In this document: one piece after another, positions 7,868 to 15,763 of the stretch
How the letters are laid out: every line of letters begins with the position of its first letter
Position numbering within the stretch: the stretch's first letter is position 1
Origin: an uncultured Campylobacter sp.
GTDB taxonomy: Bacteria > Campylobacterota > Campylobacteria > Campylobacterales > Campylobacteraceae
Assembly (NCBI GenBank): GCA_900539255.1
Contig: UQBJ01000016.1
Coordinates: forward strand, 1-47,531
Direction of reading: 5' to 3'
Length of the DNA: 47,531 nucleotides
Program-made: the position numbers and the translations under genes
Notes under the pieces: generated by a model
Database searches by the model: none
What the model was told of the DNA's origin: nothing
The model's input: the letters and a program-made list of their open reading frames with translations, nothing else

Positions 7868-8584
7868 ATGGATAAAAAAATTTATATTTACGGAGCGAGC
7901 GGACACGGGCTGGTGTGCGCTGACATAGCGCGAAATATGGGCTATGGGGAAGTGATTTTTTTGGACGATGATGAAAAAAAGGCGCAAATTTTCACGCCAA
8001 ACTTGCCAAAACACGACATTTTCATCGCCGTAGGCGACAATTTTACTCGCCAAAAGCTCTTTAAAAAGGTGCAAAATGCGGGCTTTAAATGCGTAAGCCT
8101 TATCCATAAAAGTGCTATCATCGCACCTAGCGCAGATATAAGCGGTGCAAATGTCGCTATAATGCCAAATGTCGTGGTAAATGCAAGGGCAAAGCTTGGT
8201 GCGGGCGTTATTTTAAATTCAAGCTGTGTCATCGAACACGAGTGCATAGTGGGCGAGTTTAGCCACATAAGCGTTGGAACAAAGTGCGCTGGCAATGTGA
8301 GCGTGGGCGCAAGGTGTTTTTTGGGCGTAAATTCTTGCGTGTTGCCGAATTTAAGCCTTTGCGATGAAGTGGTGCTTGGAGCTGGCGCGGTAATGACAAA
8401 GAGCATAAAACAAAAGGGCGTTTTTGTGGGCGTTCCTGCCAAAAAATTTGATAAAAAAGGAAAAAATTCAGCAAATTTAAATTTAAAGACAAAAAATTCA
8501 AAATCAACGCCAAAATTAAGCGAAAAATCGGCTAAAAATTCAAGGTTAAATTCAAAAAAACAAGGCAAAAAGGACAAAAAATGA
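7868..8584 (+). CDS. pglD: UDP-4-amino-sugar N-acetyltransferase
   Basis: PglD acetylates the 4-amino group of the UDP-sugar made by PglE, giving UDP-diNAc-bacillosamine. It has an N-terminal Rossmann-like subdomain (IYGASGHGLV) and a left-handed beta-helix of hexapeptide repeats (about residues 80-190) with HECIVG and GAVMTKSIK loops and the usual end VGVPAKKF. The known enzyme is about 195 residues. This one is 238 because of a Lys/Asn/Ser-rich tail (residues about 198-238) encoded by DNA with six RAATTY hexamers. The tail is probably disordered and unusual. The stop overlaps pglE by 4 bp. Confidence 0.95.
   Translation: MDKKIYIYGASGHGLVCADIARNMGYGEVIFLDDDEKKAQIFTPNLPKHDIFIAVGDNFTRQKLFKKVQNAGFKCVSLIHKSAIIAPSADISGANVAIMPNVVVNARAKLGAGVILNSSCVIEHECIVGEFSHISVGTKCAGNVSVGARCFLGVNSCVLPNLSLCDEVVLGAGAVMTKSIKQKGVFVGVPAKKFDKKGKNSANLNLKTKNSKSTPKLSEKSAKNSRLNSKKQGKKDKK
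8464..8553. repeat. RAATTY-rich tract in the pglD 3' extension
   Basis: AAATTC or AAATTT hexamers start at 8464, 8473, 8479, 8494, 8536 and 8548, within codons for a low-complexity Lys/Asn/Ser tail that the C. jejuni enzyme lacks by length. Spacing is less regular than in the dsbD and LOG arrays. Confidence 0.65.
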
Positions 8585-9741
8585 GATATTTTCTTTCTCC
8601 GCCACATATGAGTGGCAAAGAGCAAAGCTACATAGCACAGGCATTTGAGAGCAACTACATAGCCCCTTTGGGCGAATTTGTGAGCCGTTTTGAAGAGTCG
8701 GTTAAAAACTATGCGGGCGTGCCAAACGCACTTGCGCTCAATTCAGGCACTGCCGCGCTTCATCTGGCTTTAAGAGTCGCTGGTATAGGAGCTGGGGACA
8801 TAGTGCTTGCTTCAAGTTTCACATTTATAGGCTCTGTGGTGGCTTTAAAATACCTAAACGCTAAGCCCGTGTTTATCGACAGCGATGAAAGCTTTAACAT
8901 AGACACAAAGCTACTAAAAAAGGCGATTTTAGAGTGTGAAACAAAGCCAAAAGCCCTACTTTTAACGCATTTGTATGGCAATGCGGCTAAAATGAGTGAA
9001 ATTTTAGCACTTTGCAAGGAACACAACATCATCTTAATCGAAGATGCGGCTGAGGCTTTGGGAAGTTTTTACGAAAACAAGGCGCTTGGGGCTTTTGGGG
9101 ACTTTGGCGTGTATTCGTTTAACGGCAACAAAATCATCACCTGCGGCGGCGGGGGAATGCTCGTGGGAAAAGACAGCGCAAGCATTGAAAAAGCACGCTT
9201 TTACAGCACACAAGCGCGCGAAAAAGAGTTGTTTTACGAGCATAAGGACTATGGCTATAATTACAGGCTCAGCAATGTCTTAGGCGCAATCGGTGTCGGA
9301 CAAATGGAGGTTTTAGAGGAAAGAGTAGCTAAAAAACGCCAAATTTACGCTTGGTATGAGGAAAATTTAGGCGACATTTTAAGCTTTGTCGATGAGTTGC
9401 CAAATTCACGGGCAAATCGCTGGCTGAGCGTGGCTTTGCTTGATTTTTCGCCAAAAGAGCTTTTTGCTTATGAGCAAATGGAGCTTGCAGGGGCGAAAAA
9501 ATGGGACTTGCACCCTAAAATCAACGCCATCATCTCGCATTTAGCACAGCTAAAAATCGAAACGCGCCCCTTGTGGAAAGCTATGCACGCGCAAGGCGTT
9601 TTTGAGGGCGAAAAAGCCTACACAAACGGCAACAGCGAGCTTTTTTTCAAAAAGGGCATTTGTCTGCCAAGTGGCACAGCGATGAGCAAGGACGAAGTGG
9701 TGGGCATTTGCGAGGAAATTAGAAAAGTGATTAAGGCGTAA
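8581..9741 (+). CDS. pglE: UDP-4-keto-sugar aminotransferase
   Basis: PglE is a PLP aminotransferase (DegT/DnrJ/EryC1/StrS family) that converts UDP-2-acetamido-4-keto-2,4,6-trideoxyglucose to the 4-amino sugar using glutamate. The 386-residue length is normal. Motifs seen: LNSGTAALHLAL near residue 57, EDAAEALGS near 157, and the PLP lysine in SFNGNKIITCGGGG near residue 184. The ATG overlaps the pglD stop (ATGA), so the two are translationally coupled. Substrate comes from PglF and product goes to PglD, both in this operon. Confidence 0.95.
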   Translation: MRYFLSPPHMSGKEQSYIAQAFESNYIAPLGEFVSRFEESVKNYAGVPNALALNSGTAALHLALRVAGIGAGDIVLASSFTFIGSVVALKYLNAKPVFIDSDESFNIDTKLLKKAILECETKPKALLLTHLYGNAAKMSEILALCKEHNIILIEDAAEALGSFYENKALGAFGDFGVYSFNGNKIITCGGGGMLVGKDSASIEKARFYSTQAREKELFYEHKDYGYNYRLSNVLGAIGVGQMEVLEERVAKKRQIYAWYEENLGDILSFVDELPNSRANRWLSVALLDFSPKELFAYEQMELAGAKKWDLHPKINAIISHLAQLKIETRPLWKAMHAQGVFEGEKAYTNGNSELFFKKGICLPSGTAMSKDEVVGICEEIRKVIKA

Positions 9742-9774
9742 AATGGCGCGTAAAGCTGAATTTAAGGGGCAAAA

Positions 9775-11544
9775 ATGACACATAAAAGCAAGAGATTAAC
9801 CTTTTTTTTGATTTGTGATTTTGTATTATTCACGCTGTCTATTTTTTTAGCCTATGAGTTGCGATTTTCAGGCTTTATACCAAATATCTTTTATGAAAGC
9901 CTAATCAAAGCGTGGCTCGTCTTAACCGCCCTTAAATTCGCCTTTTTCGCGCTTTTTGGAATTTACAAGGTAGCGTGGCGTTTTGTCTCTTTAAATGAGG
10001 CGAGAAAAATTTTCATCGCCCTAGCCTTGTCTGAGTGCGTTTTTTTGGGGATTTTTTATCTTTTTGATGATTTTTTCAACCCCTTTCCAAGAAGTGTTAT
10101 CGGCATTGATTTTGTTTTGAGCTACCTTTTTATCGGTGGTTTGCGTATCAGCAAGAGAATGTTTATCGATTTTAGGCGTGTTCGCTATGAAGAATCCACA
10201 CCCTGTATCGTTGTGGGCGCGACTTCAAAGGCTTTGCACCTTTTAAAAGGCGCAAAAGAAGGCTCTTTGGGGCTTTATCCTGTCGCCGTCATCGATGAAA
10301 GAAAGAGTTTAATCGGCACATATTGCGATAAATTCAAGGTTCAAAGCAAAAATTCCATAAAAGACTATGCACAAAACGGCGTAAAAACGGCTATCATCGC
10401 TTTAAAATTAAACCAAGATGAGCTAAAAAAGCTCTTTGATGAGCTTGTGAGCTACGGCATAAGCGATATAAAGATATTTTCATTTACAAAAAATGAAACA
10501 AGAGACATAAGTATAGAGGATTTGCTCGCAAGAAAGCCAAAGGATTTAGACAACAAAGCCGTTAGCGCGTTTTTAAAGGGTAAGGTTGTCCTTGTGAGCG
10601 GAGCTGGTGGGACGATAGGCAGTGAGCTTTGCCAGCAGTGCATTCAATTTGGCGCAAAAAAGCTCATAATGGTGGAGCATAGCGAGTTTAACCTTTATCA
10701 AATCAACGAAAAATTAAGCGCGCACAAGGACAAAATCACGCCCGTGCTGTTAAGCATACTTGATGAGAACGCCCTTGATGAGCTTTTAGCGCACTATAAA
10801 ATCGACTTGATTTTGCACGCTGCTGCTTACAAACACGTCCCGCTTTGCGAGCAAAACCCTAATGCAGCGGTGCTAAACAACATACAAGGCACGAAAATTT
10901 TGTGCGATTTAGCCAAAAAAAATGGGGTGAAAAAATTTGTGATGATAAGCACAGACAAAGCCGTGCGCCCCACGAGTATAATGGGCTGCACCAAGCGTGT
11001 GTGCGAGCTTTACGCCCTCAATTTAAGCGAGGCAAATTTTGAAGTGTCTTGCGTGCGTTTTGGCAATGTGCTGGGTTCAAGTGGTAGCGTAATCCCTAAA
11101 TTTAAGGCTCAAATCGATGCGAATTTACCCCTAACCCTTACTCACCCTGACATTGTGCGTTATTTTATGCTCGTAAGTGAGGCGGTGCAGCTTGTCTTGC
11201 AGGCTGCTGCCATCGCAAAGGGCGGTGAGCTTTTTGTTTTAAATATGGGGCAACCCGTTAAGATAATGGATTTAGCTCAAAAAATGCTACTTTTATCGGG
11301 CAAAACGCACCTACCCATCAAAATCACGGGCTTACGCAAGGGCGAAAAGCTTTTTGAGGAACTTTTAATCGATGAAAAAGACATTCAAACCAAATATGAA
11401 AGCATTTTTGTAACGCACAGCGAAAAATGCGACTTAAAAAAGCTCAATTCGCAAATCAACGAACTGCTCCACTCATCAAATGTAGCGCAAATTCTCGCTC
11501 AAATCGTGCCAGAATTCAAGCACAACAGCAAAGGAACGGTGTAA
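9775..11544 (+). CDS. pglF: UDP-GlcNAc 4,6-dehydratase (inner membrane)
   Basis: PglF starts bacillosamine synthesis by dehydrating UDP-GlcNAc to the 4-keto-6-deoxy sugar. At 589 residues it matches the family. About four N-terminal membrane helices (residues 8-135) precede a CoA-binding-like region, then an extended SDR domain from about residue 268 with the NAD motif SGAGGTIGSE. In place of the usual Tyr-x3-Lys, long UDP-GlcNAc dehydratases of this type carry Met-x3-Lys, and MGCTKRV is visible here. RBS AAGGGG. It closes the pglCDEF unit; no pglG follows. Confidence 0.95.
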   Translation: MTHKSKRLTFFLICDFVLFTLSIFLAYELRFSGFIPNIFYESLIKAWLVLTALKFAFFALFGIYKVAWRFVSLNEARKIFIALALSECVFLGIFYLFDDFFNPFPRSVIGIDFVLSYLFIGGLRISKRMFIDFRRVRYEESTPCIVVGATSKALHLLKGAKEGSLGLYPVAVIDERKSLIGTYCDKFKVQSKNSIKDYAQNGVKTAIIALKLNQDELKKLFDELVSYGISDIKIFSFTKNETRDISIEDLLARKPKDLDNKAVSAFLKGKVVLVSGAGGTIGSELCQQCIQFGAKKLIMVEHSEFNLYQINEKLSAHKDKITPVLLSILDENALDELLAHYKIDLILHAAAYKHVPLCEQNPNAAVLNNIQGTKILCDLAKKNGVKKFVMISTDKAVRPTSIMGCTKRVCELYALNLSEANFEVSCVRFGNVLGSSGSVIPKFKAQIDANLPLTLTHPDIVRYFMLVSEAVQLVLQAAAIAKGGELFVLNMGQPVKIMDLAQKMLLLSGKTHLPIKITGLRKGEKLFEELLIDEKDIQTKYESIFVTHSEKCDLKKLNSQINELLHSSNVAQILAQIVPEFKHNSKGTV

Positions 11545-11916
11545 AGCAAAGATTTTCATAGTTTGTGTGTTTTTCTTTGTTGCAAAGCAAAGTTTTGCAA
11601 ATGCAAGGCTTGCAAGGACGGTAAAGTATTGTCGTTTTGAGCGTAGCGACCCAACGGGTTGCAAGGCGCAGCCGTAGCAAAAAAATCCATATAATTTAAA
11701 ATACGCCTTTGAATTTATGGATACTTAGCATACGCTCAGTATGACAAGATTTATGACACAAAGAGTGTTTGGTATGGCAAATTTGAGCGAAAGCCTAAAT
11801 TTTATGGATTGCTGCACTCCCATTTCATAAGGCTCACAATGACGAGCAAAGAAAGTGCATTTTGTAGGGACAGCAAGGCACAAGGCAACGCGCTAAATTT
11901 ATGGATTTATTTCGTG
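11545..11916. other. Non-coding gap after pglF holding repeat copy B
   Basis: No convincing gene on the plus strand. The stretch contains a dispersed repeat and a further arm pair of the same family around 11806-11845 (GGATTGCTGCACTC ... GGCTCACAATGACGAGC). Confidence 0.6.
11629..11748. repeat. Dispersed inverted-repeat element, copy B
   Basis: The left arm TTGTCGTTTTGAGCGTAGCG begins at 11629 and the right arm ending ATACGCTCAGTATGACAAG finishes near 11748. The core ATAATTTAAAATACGCCTTTG matches the core of copy A in degenerate form. A 25-30 bp insertion (CCCAACGGGTTGCAAGG..) lies inside the left arm. Confidence 0.75.
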
Positions 11917-12057
11917 TTATGCGCTAGCAACGCATTTTTGCCACGCAAAAGCCACTTCGTCCAAGCCATCACGCTGTTTCTGTGAAAACGGCTCATCACA
12001 ACAAAAAGCACACAAATCGATGCTTTTTGAAACAAAACGCCCAAATTCTTGCAGTTT
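11917..12057 (-). pseudogene. Possible small gene or gene remnant downstream of mnmA
   Basis: On the minus strand an open stretch of about 46 codons begins at the mnmA stop, in a different frame, and ends at TAA (11919-11917). It reads as protein-like sequence with the Cys cluster LCAFCCDEPF followed by a helical segment ending QKCVASA. There is no ATG and no clear RBS, so it may be the 3' remnant of a gene whose start has been lost or overlaps mnmA. It could also be chance. Confidence 0.3.
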
Positions 12058-13124
12058 TAGCTGATAAACCCGCTTGCAAGCACGGTGTCTTTATCATAAA
12101 ATACCGCCATTTGCCCGCTTGCAAGGGCATAAACAGGCTCTAAAAGCGTGATTTTCGCGCTTAAATTTGGCAAAACTTGCACCACACAAGCCGTGCTTTT
12201 GCTTCGGTAGCGGATTTTTACCTCGCATTTAAAGCTGAAATTTTCAGCATTTAAGCTGTTTTGCAAAAGTTTATTTTCACGCAAAAAAGTTTTATCCACT
12301 AAAAGATTGATTTTTTCAAGCTCAAATTCACTCACTTTCAGCTCATCTTTTAAGCCCACTACGATTTCATTGCTTTGCGGTTTGATTTTCAGCACAAAAT
12401 GCGGCTCGTGCGCGCCACGCACCTCAAAACCTCGCCTTTTGCCGATAGTATAGTGCATATAACCATCGTGTTTGCCTATTATTTTGCCGTTGCTGTCAAG
12501 CACTGAGCCTTTGACGTTTGTGGGCATAAATTGCTGTAAAACTTCTATGTAAGTGTTTTCAACAAAGCAAATTTCAGCACTTTCCTTTTGTGTGGCAAAA
12601 CTTTCTAGCTCTTTAATGCTCGCAGCAAAGGCTTTAACGGCTTCTTTTTTTTTCTCGCCCAAAGGAAAGATAAGATAAGATAGGGCTGATTTATCAGCAC
12701 TTGCTAAAAAATAACTCTGGTCCTTTGTCTCATCAAAGGCTGTTTTCAGCAAGCCATTTTCAACGCGCGCATAATGCCCTGTGGCAAGTTTTTCGCAGTT
12801 TAAACTTTTAGCAAATTCAAGCAACTTGCCAAGTTTGATGAAGCGGTTGCACCAAGCGCAAGGATTTGGCGTTTTGCCTTCTTTGTAGCTTGCTACAAAA
12901 GGCATATACACGCGCTCTTTAAAATCATCTTGCAAATCCAAAATGTGATGCTTTATGCCTAAAAATTGAGCAGCTTTTTCAACCTTAGCTATATTTGCCT
13001 CGTGATAATTCGGCTTGCCGTGCAGCTTCATATAACAACCCTCAACCTCGTGTCCTTGTTGCAGCAAGGTATAAGCTGTTACAGTGCTATCAACCCCGCC
13101 ACTCATTGCGACTAGAATTTTCAT
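12057..13124 (-). CDS. mnmA: tRNA-specific 2-thiouridylase
   Basis: MnmA thiolates U34 at position 2 in tRNA-Lys, -Glu and -Gln. The 355-residue length fits. The N-terminal PP-loop (MSGGVDSTV, residues 7-15) adenylates U34. The two catalytic cysteines are visible: Cys89 in NPCAWCNR and Cys186 in SAEICFVE. A C-terminal beta-barrel follows. The start lies inside the end of the LOG-family gene (35-bp overlap), so the pair is probably one transcript. The Lys-rich stretch EKKKEA near residue 157 is encoded by a poly-T run on the plus strand but is in frame. Confidence 0.96.
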   Translation of the reverse strand: MKILVAMSGGVDSTVTAYTLLQQGHEVEGCYMKLHGKPNYHEANIAKVEKAAQFLGIKHHILDLQDDFKERVYMPFVASYKEGKTPNPCAWCNRFIKLGKLLEFAKSLNCEKLATGHYARVENGLLKTAFDETKDQSYFLASADKSALSYLIFPLGEKKKEAVKAFAASIKELESFATQKESAEICFVENTYIEVLQQFMPTNVKGSVLDSNGKIIGKHDGYMHYTIGKRRGFEVRGAHEPHFVLKIKPQSNEIVVGLKDELKVSEFELEKINLLVDKTFLRENKLLQNSLNAENFSFKCEVKIRYRSKSTACVVQVLPNLSAKITLLEPVYALASGQMAVFYDKDTVLASGFIS

Positions 13125-13920
13125 ACTCTTCCTTTAACTTTTTTACGATAAATTCTAAGTCATCAGTGATTTCATACTTTAACTCATCACCCTTTGAGAT
13201 AACATTAAGCGAAAGCAAAGATGACTTGATAAACTCGTCAAAGCCTCGCCAAAATTCCCGCCCTACAACAAAAATAGGCACATCTTTAAAGCCAAGTTGC
13301 TTTAAAGTAAGCACTTCTACAAACTCATCAAGTGTGCCAAAGCCGCCGGGGAAAATCACAAAAGCAAGACTCTTCTCCACAAGAGCCATTTTGCGAATGG
13401 CTAAGCTCTTAAAAGTGATATTATATCCTAAAAAATCGTTTCCTTTTTGCTCAAAAGGCAAAAAAATGTTAAAACCTATGGATTTTAAGTCTTTTGGGCT
13501 TGGTTTTTGGGGCGAATTTTGCTGTGAATTTTCGCTTGAATTTGGTGTGAAATTTGAATTTTTTGCTGAATTTGAGCTTGAAATTTGGTGCAAATTTGCG
13601 TTTGAATTTTTGTTTAAATTTGAATTTTCGCTTGAATTTTTTGCATTTAAATTTATATCCAAAAGTTCAGCGGCTTTAAATGCGCCTTCATTTGCAGCTT
13701 GCATTATGCCCCCGCCCCCGCCTGTAACCACGCTAAATCCAGCCTGCACGCACATAAAAGCCAGCTTTTTTGCCTGCTCATAGTAAGGGCTGTTGGGCGC
13801 AAGGCGCGCCGAGCCAAAGAAAGTAACGGGTTTGTTTAAATGCGGTATGGAGTAAAATTTATCTAAATCATCACCTATATGCGTTGTCATCTTTGTCCTT
13901 TTTGCTAAAAATTCGCTCAT
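13090..13920 (-). CDS. LOG-family protein with low-complexity insert
   Basis: LOG (Lonely Guy, TIGR00730-type) proteins bind nucleotides in a Rossmann fold. Some release cytokinin bases by phosphoribohydrolase action, and bacterial roles vary. Diagnostic motifs: VTGGGGGIMQAANEGA near residue 65 and PGGFGTLDE at 191-199. Residues about 91-144 are an Asn/Ser/Lys/Gln-rich insert between two core elements, encoded by a periodic RAATTY array (13514-13654). The family does not need this segment, so the 276-residue length is mostly insert over a core near 220. The gene overlaps mnmA by 35 bp. MTTHIGDD at residue 11 is an alternative start. Confidence 0.9.
   Translation of the reverse strand: MSEFLAKRTKMTTHIGDDLDKFYSIPHLNKPVTFFGSARLAPNSPYYEQAKKLAFMCVQAGFSVVTGGGGGIMQAANEGAFKAAELLDINLNAKNSSENSNLNKNSNANLHQISSSNSAKNSNFTPNSSENSQQNSPQKPSPKDLKSIGFNIFLPFEQKGNDFLGYNITFKSLAIRKMALVEKSLAFVIFPGGFGTLDEFVEVLTLKQLGFKDVPIFVVGREFWRGFDEFIKSSLLSLNVISKGDELKYEITDDLEFIVKKLKEEYENSSRNEWRG
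13514..13654. repeat. Periodic RAATTY array inside the LOG gene
   Basis: GAATTT occurs at 13514, 13526, 13538, 13556, 13568, 13604, 13622 and 13634; AAATTT at 13550, 13581, 13592, 13616 and 13649. Most steps are 6, 12 or 18 bp, which keeps the reading frame and gives repeated Asn-Ser dipeptides. In DNA of this composition about one GAATTT or complement per kb would be expected, so eight in about 125 bp is a strong local excess. Confidence 0.85.
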
Positions 13921-14055
13921 TTGTTTTTAAATCTGCCAAATTTTGACAAAACAAAAGGGCGATTATAGCGAAATTTGACAAAAATTTGCTAAAATTTGTT
14001 GAAAATTTACTTTAAAAAGGTAAAATTCAGCTTTTACAAACAAACGGGGGGCAAA

Positions 14056-14499
14056 ATGAGCTACAATATCATCGTCCAAGCAGGTGGCAAAGGCACGCGT
14101 TTAGAAGGGCTTACCAAAAACAAGCCAAAATGCCTTGTGCCTTATGATAATCTGCCCCTTATCTTTCATCTTTTCAAGAAATTTCCAAAGGCGAAATTCA
14201 CTATTATCGCTGACTACAAAGTCGAAGTTTTACAAAAATACCTTGACATTTTCGCGCAAGATTATGAGTGGCGGATTTTGCCTGCAAATGGCAGCGGGAC
14301 GGTTTCAGACTTAGGCGAGGCGGTTAAAGAATTTAGCGAAGATGAAAGCTTTATGGTGATTTGGTGCGATTTGATTTTATCAAATGAATTTAGCTTGCCT
14401 TGTGGATTGAGCCAAAGCAAGCACAATGTGCTTAATTTAACAAAGCAAAGCACAAAGAGCGCAAAACTCACCCCCCCCCCCCCATTGTCAGCAGCATAG
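14056..14499 (+). CDS. Nucleotidyltransferase, N-terminal part cut off at a C13 tract
   Basis: The 147 codons encode the start of a sugar or choline-type nucleotidyltransferase: IVQAGGKGTRLEGLTKNKPKCLVP is the nucleotide-binding loop (residues 4-27) and WCDLIL near residue 109 is the metal-binding Asp region. The ATG at 14056 has GGGGGG upstream; an upstream in-frame start at 13996 lacks support. The frame runs through poly-C (14471-14483) as a Pro run and stops 14 bp later. Removing one C, or adding two, joins it to the downstream frame for a 568-residue nucleotidyltransferase-kinase fusion. The gene is therefore OFF in this copy and probably phase-variable. Confidence 0.8.
   Translation: MSYNIIVQAGGKGTRLEGLTKNKPKCLVPYDNLPLIFHLFKKFPKAKFTIIADYKVEVLQKYLDIFAQDYEWRILPANGSGTVSDLGEAVKEFSEDESFMVIWCDLILSNEFSLPCGLSQSKHNVLNLTKQSTKSAKLTPPPPLSAA
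14471..14483. repeat. C13 homopolymer (contingency tract)
   Basis: Thirteen consecutive C between the upstream frame (codon starts 1 mod 3) and the downstream frame (2 mod 3). The downstream frame is open straight through the tract from 14471 to its stop at 15763. Poly-G/C tracts of 8-13 in surface-glycan genes are the standard phase-variation device in Campylobacter. Confidence 0.92.
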
Positions 14500-14575
14500 C
14501 AAGCTAAAAATCTCATCACCGCAACACAATAGTAAAAGCATTGCAGCTTGCGAAAAAGATATAAAACGCCACGAT

Positions 14576-15763
14576 TTGACTTCATCAAAGCCAGCAAGCG
14601 CAGAAAATTCACAAAATTTTGTCGGCATTTCGGGCGATTTTGAGTGTAGATGGAGTTTTGAAAACGGCAGATTCGTGCATAAAGCCAGCTTTGAAAACGG
14701 CGTGGCAGGACTTTTCATCTTTGCAAACAAACAATGTCTTAAAAGCATTCCAAAAGACGGCGCACTTGTCGAGTGGCTACAAACGCAAGAGATTGAATTT
14801 AGCCCGCTTGACTTAAAGCACAGCAAAGAAATCGGCACGCTTTTGGTGTATAACGAGCTAAATCCGCAAAATCTCACGCGCCCATTTAACAAAATCGAAT
14901 TTAAAAACCAACTCGCCATCAAAACCCCGCTTGACGCGCAAGGGCGAGACATCGCCACAAAAGAAGTGGCGTGGTATCGCTTTGTAAATGAGCTAAATTT
15001 CACGCAAATTCCGCAAATTTATGACTACACACCACTTACGATGAAAAAAATCGCAGGCAAAAACATTTTTGAGTATGAATGCTTGCTGAAAAGCCAGAAA
15101 AAAGAGATTTTGCAAGGCATTATCAACGCGCTTGAAGCCTTGCACGCCCTTAGCCCAAAACGCGAGGCAAATGACACTGATAGCGAGCAAACATACATCA
15201 CAAAGACCTTTGAAAGGCTTGATTTGATAGCTCCGCTTGTGCCATTTAGCGATAAAGAATTCATCAAAATCAACGCTCGCTACTACAAAAACCCGCTTTT
15301 TGAAAGGGAAAAAATCGCCCGCCTTGCTAGGACGCACTTTGCGCGTGAATTTGCACTTATTCACGGGGATTGCACCTTTTCAAATATGCTTTTTGATAGC
15401 TTTAACGAAAAAGTTGTGCTTATCGACCCGCGAGGCTACTTTGGCAAGACGCAGTTTTTTGGCGACACGGATTATGACTGGGCGAAGCTTTATTACAGCA
15501 TTTGCGGGGATTATGACCAGTTTAACCGCAAGAAATTCACGCTTTTGATTAAGGAAAATGAGGCGGAGATGATGATAAAAACGAGCGGTTGGAGCGATAT
15601 GGAGGAATGCTTTTTTGATATGCTCCCAAGCGTAAGTAAGGACAAAATCAAACTCCTGCACGCGCTCATTTGGCTCAGCCTTACAAGCTATGCGTGGGAG
15701 GATTATGACAGCATTTGCGCGGCGTTTTACCGCGGGACTATGCTTTTGGAGGGGACGCTGTGA
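14576..15763 (+). CDS. Nucleotidyltransferase C-terminal part fused to a LicA/APH-type kinase
   Basis: The second part of the interrupted gene. Open codons actually begin in the poly-C; 14576 is a TTG that probably is not a true start. Residues 15-75 complete the nucleotidyltransferase (GISGDFECRWSFENG, GVAGLFIF). From about residue 120 an aminoglycoside/choline phosphotransferase-like kinase follows, with catalytic loop IHGDCTFSNMLF and metal site LIDPRGYFG. Such fusions activate a small molecule for decorating capsule or lipooligosaccharide; the substrate is unknown. Its stop overlaps the GTG of the HAD gene. Function depends on a tract length that restores the frame. Confidence 0.8.
   Translation: MTSSKPASAENSQNFVGISGDFECRWSFENGRFVHKASFENGVAGLFIFANKQCLKSIPKDGALVEWLQTQEIEFSPLDLKHSKEIGTLLVYNELNPQNLTRPFNKIEFKNQLAIKTPLDAQGRDIATKEVAWYRFVNELNFTQIPQIYDYTPLTMKKIAGKNIFEYECLLKSQKKEILQGIINALEALHALSPKREANDTDSEQTYITKTFERLDLIAPLVPFSDKEFIKINARYYKNPLFEREKIARLARTHFAREFALIHGDCTFSNMLFDSFNEKVVLIDPRGYFGKTQFFGDTDYDWAKLYYSICGDYDQFNRKKFTLLIKENEAEMMIKTSGWSDMEECFFDMLPSVSKDKIKLLHALIWLSLTSYAWEDYDSICAAFYRGTMLLEGTL

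Noticed and set aside
7942..8625. Long antisense frame opposite pglD
   Set aside because: Shadow of pglD, whose beta-helix motifs and codon use are decisive; the antisense peptide is Phe/Ser-rich without domain.
13709..13725. Second poly-C-like tract in the LOG gene
   Set aside because: The C runs are broken by G and encode the conserved Gly-rich LOG loop, so this is not a contingency tract.
13996..14055. Upstream start for the nucleotidyltransferase
   Set aside because: The extra 20 residues are Lys/Phe-rich, start without RBS and precede the conserved loop; ATG 14056 has a G6 Shine-Dalgarno-like run.
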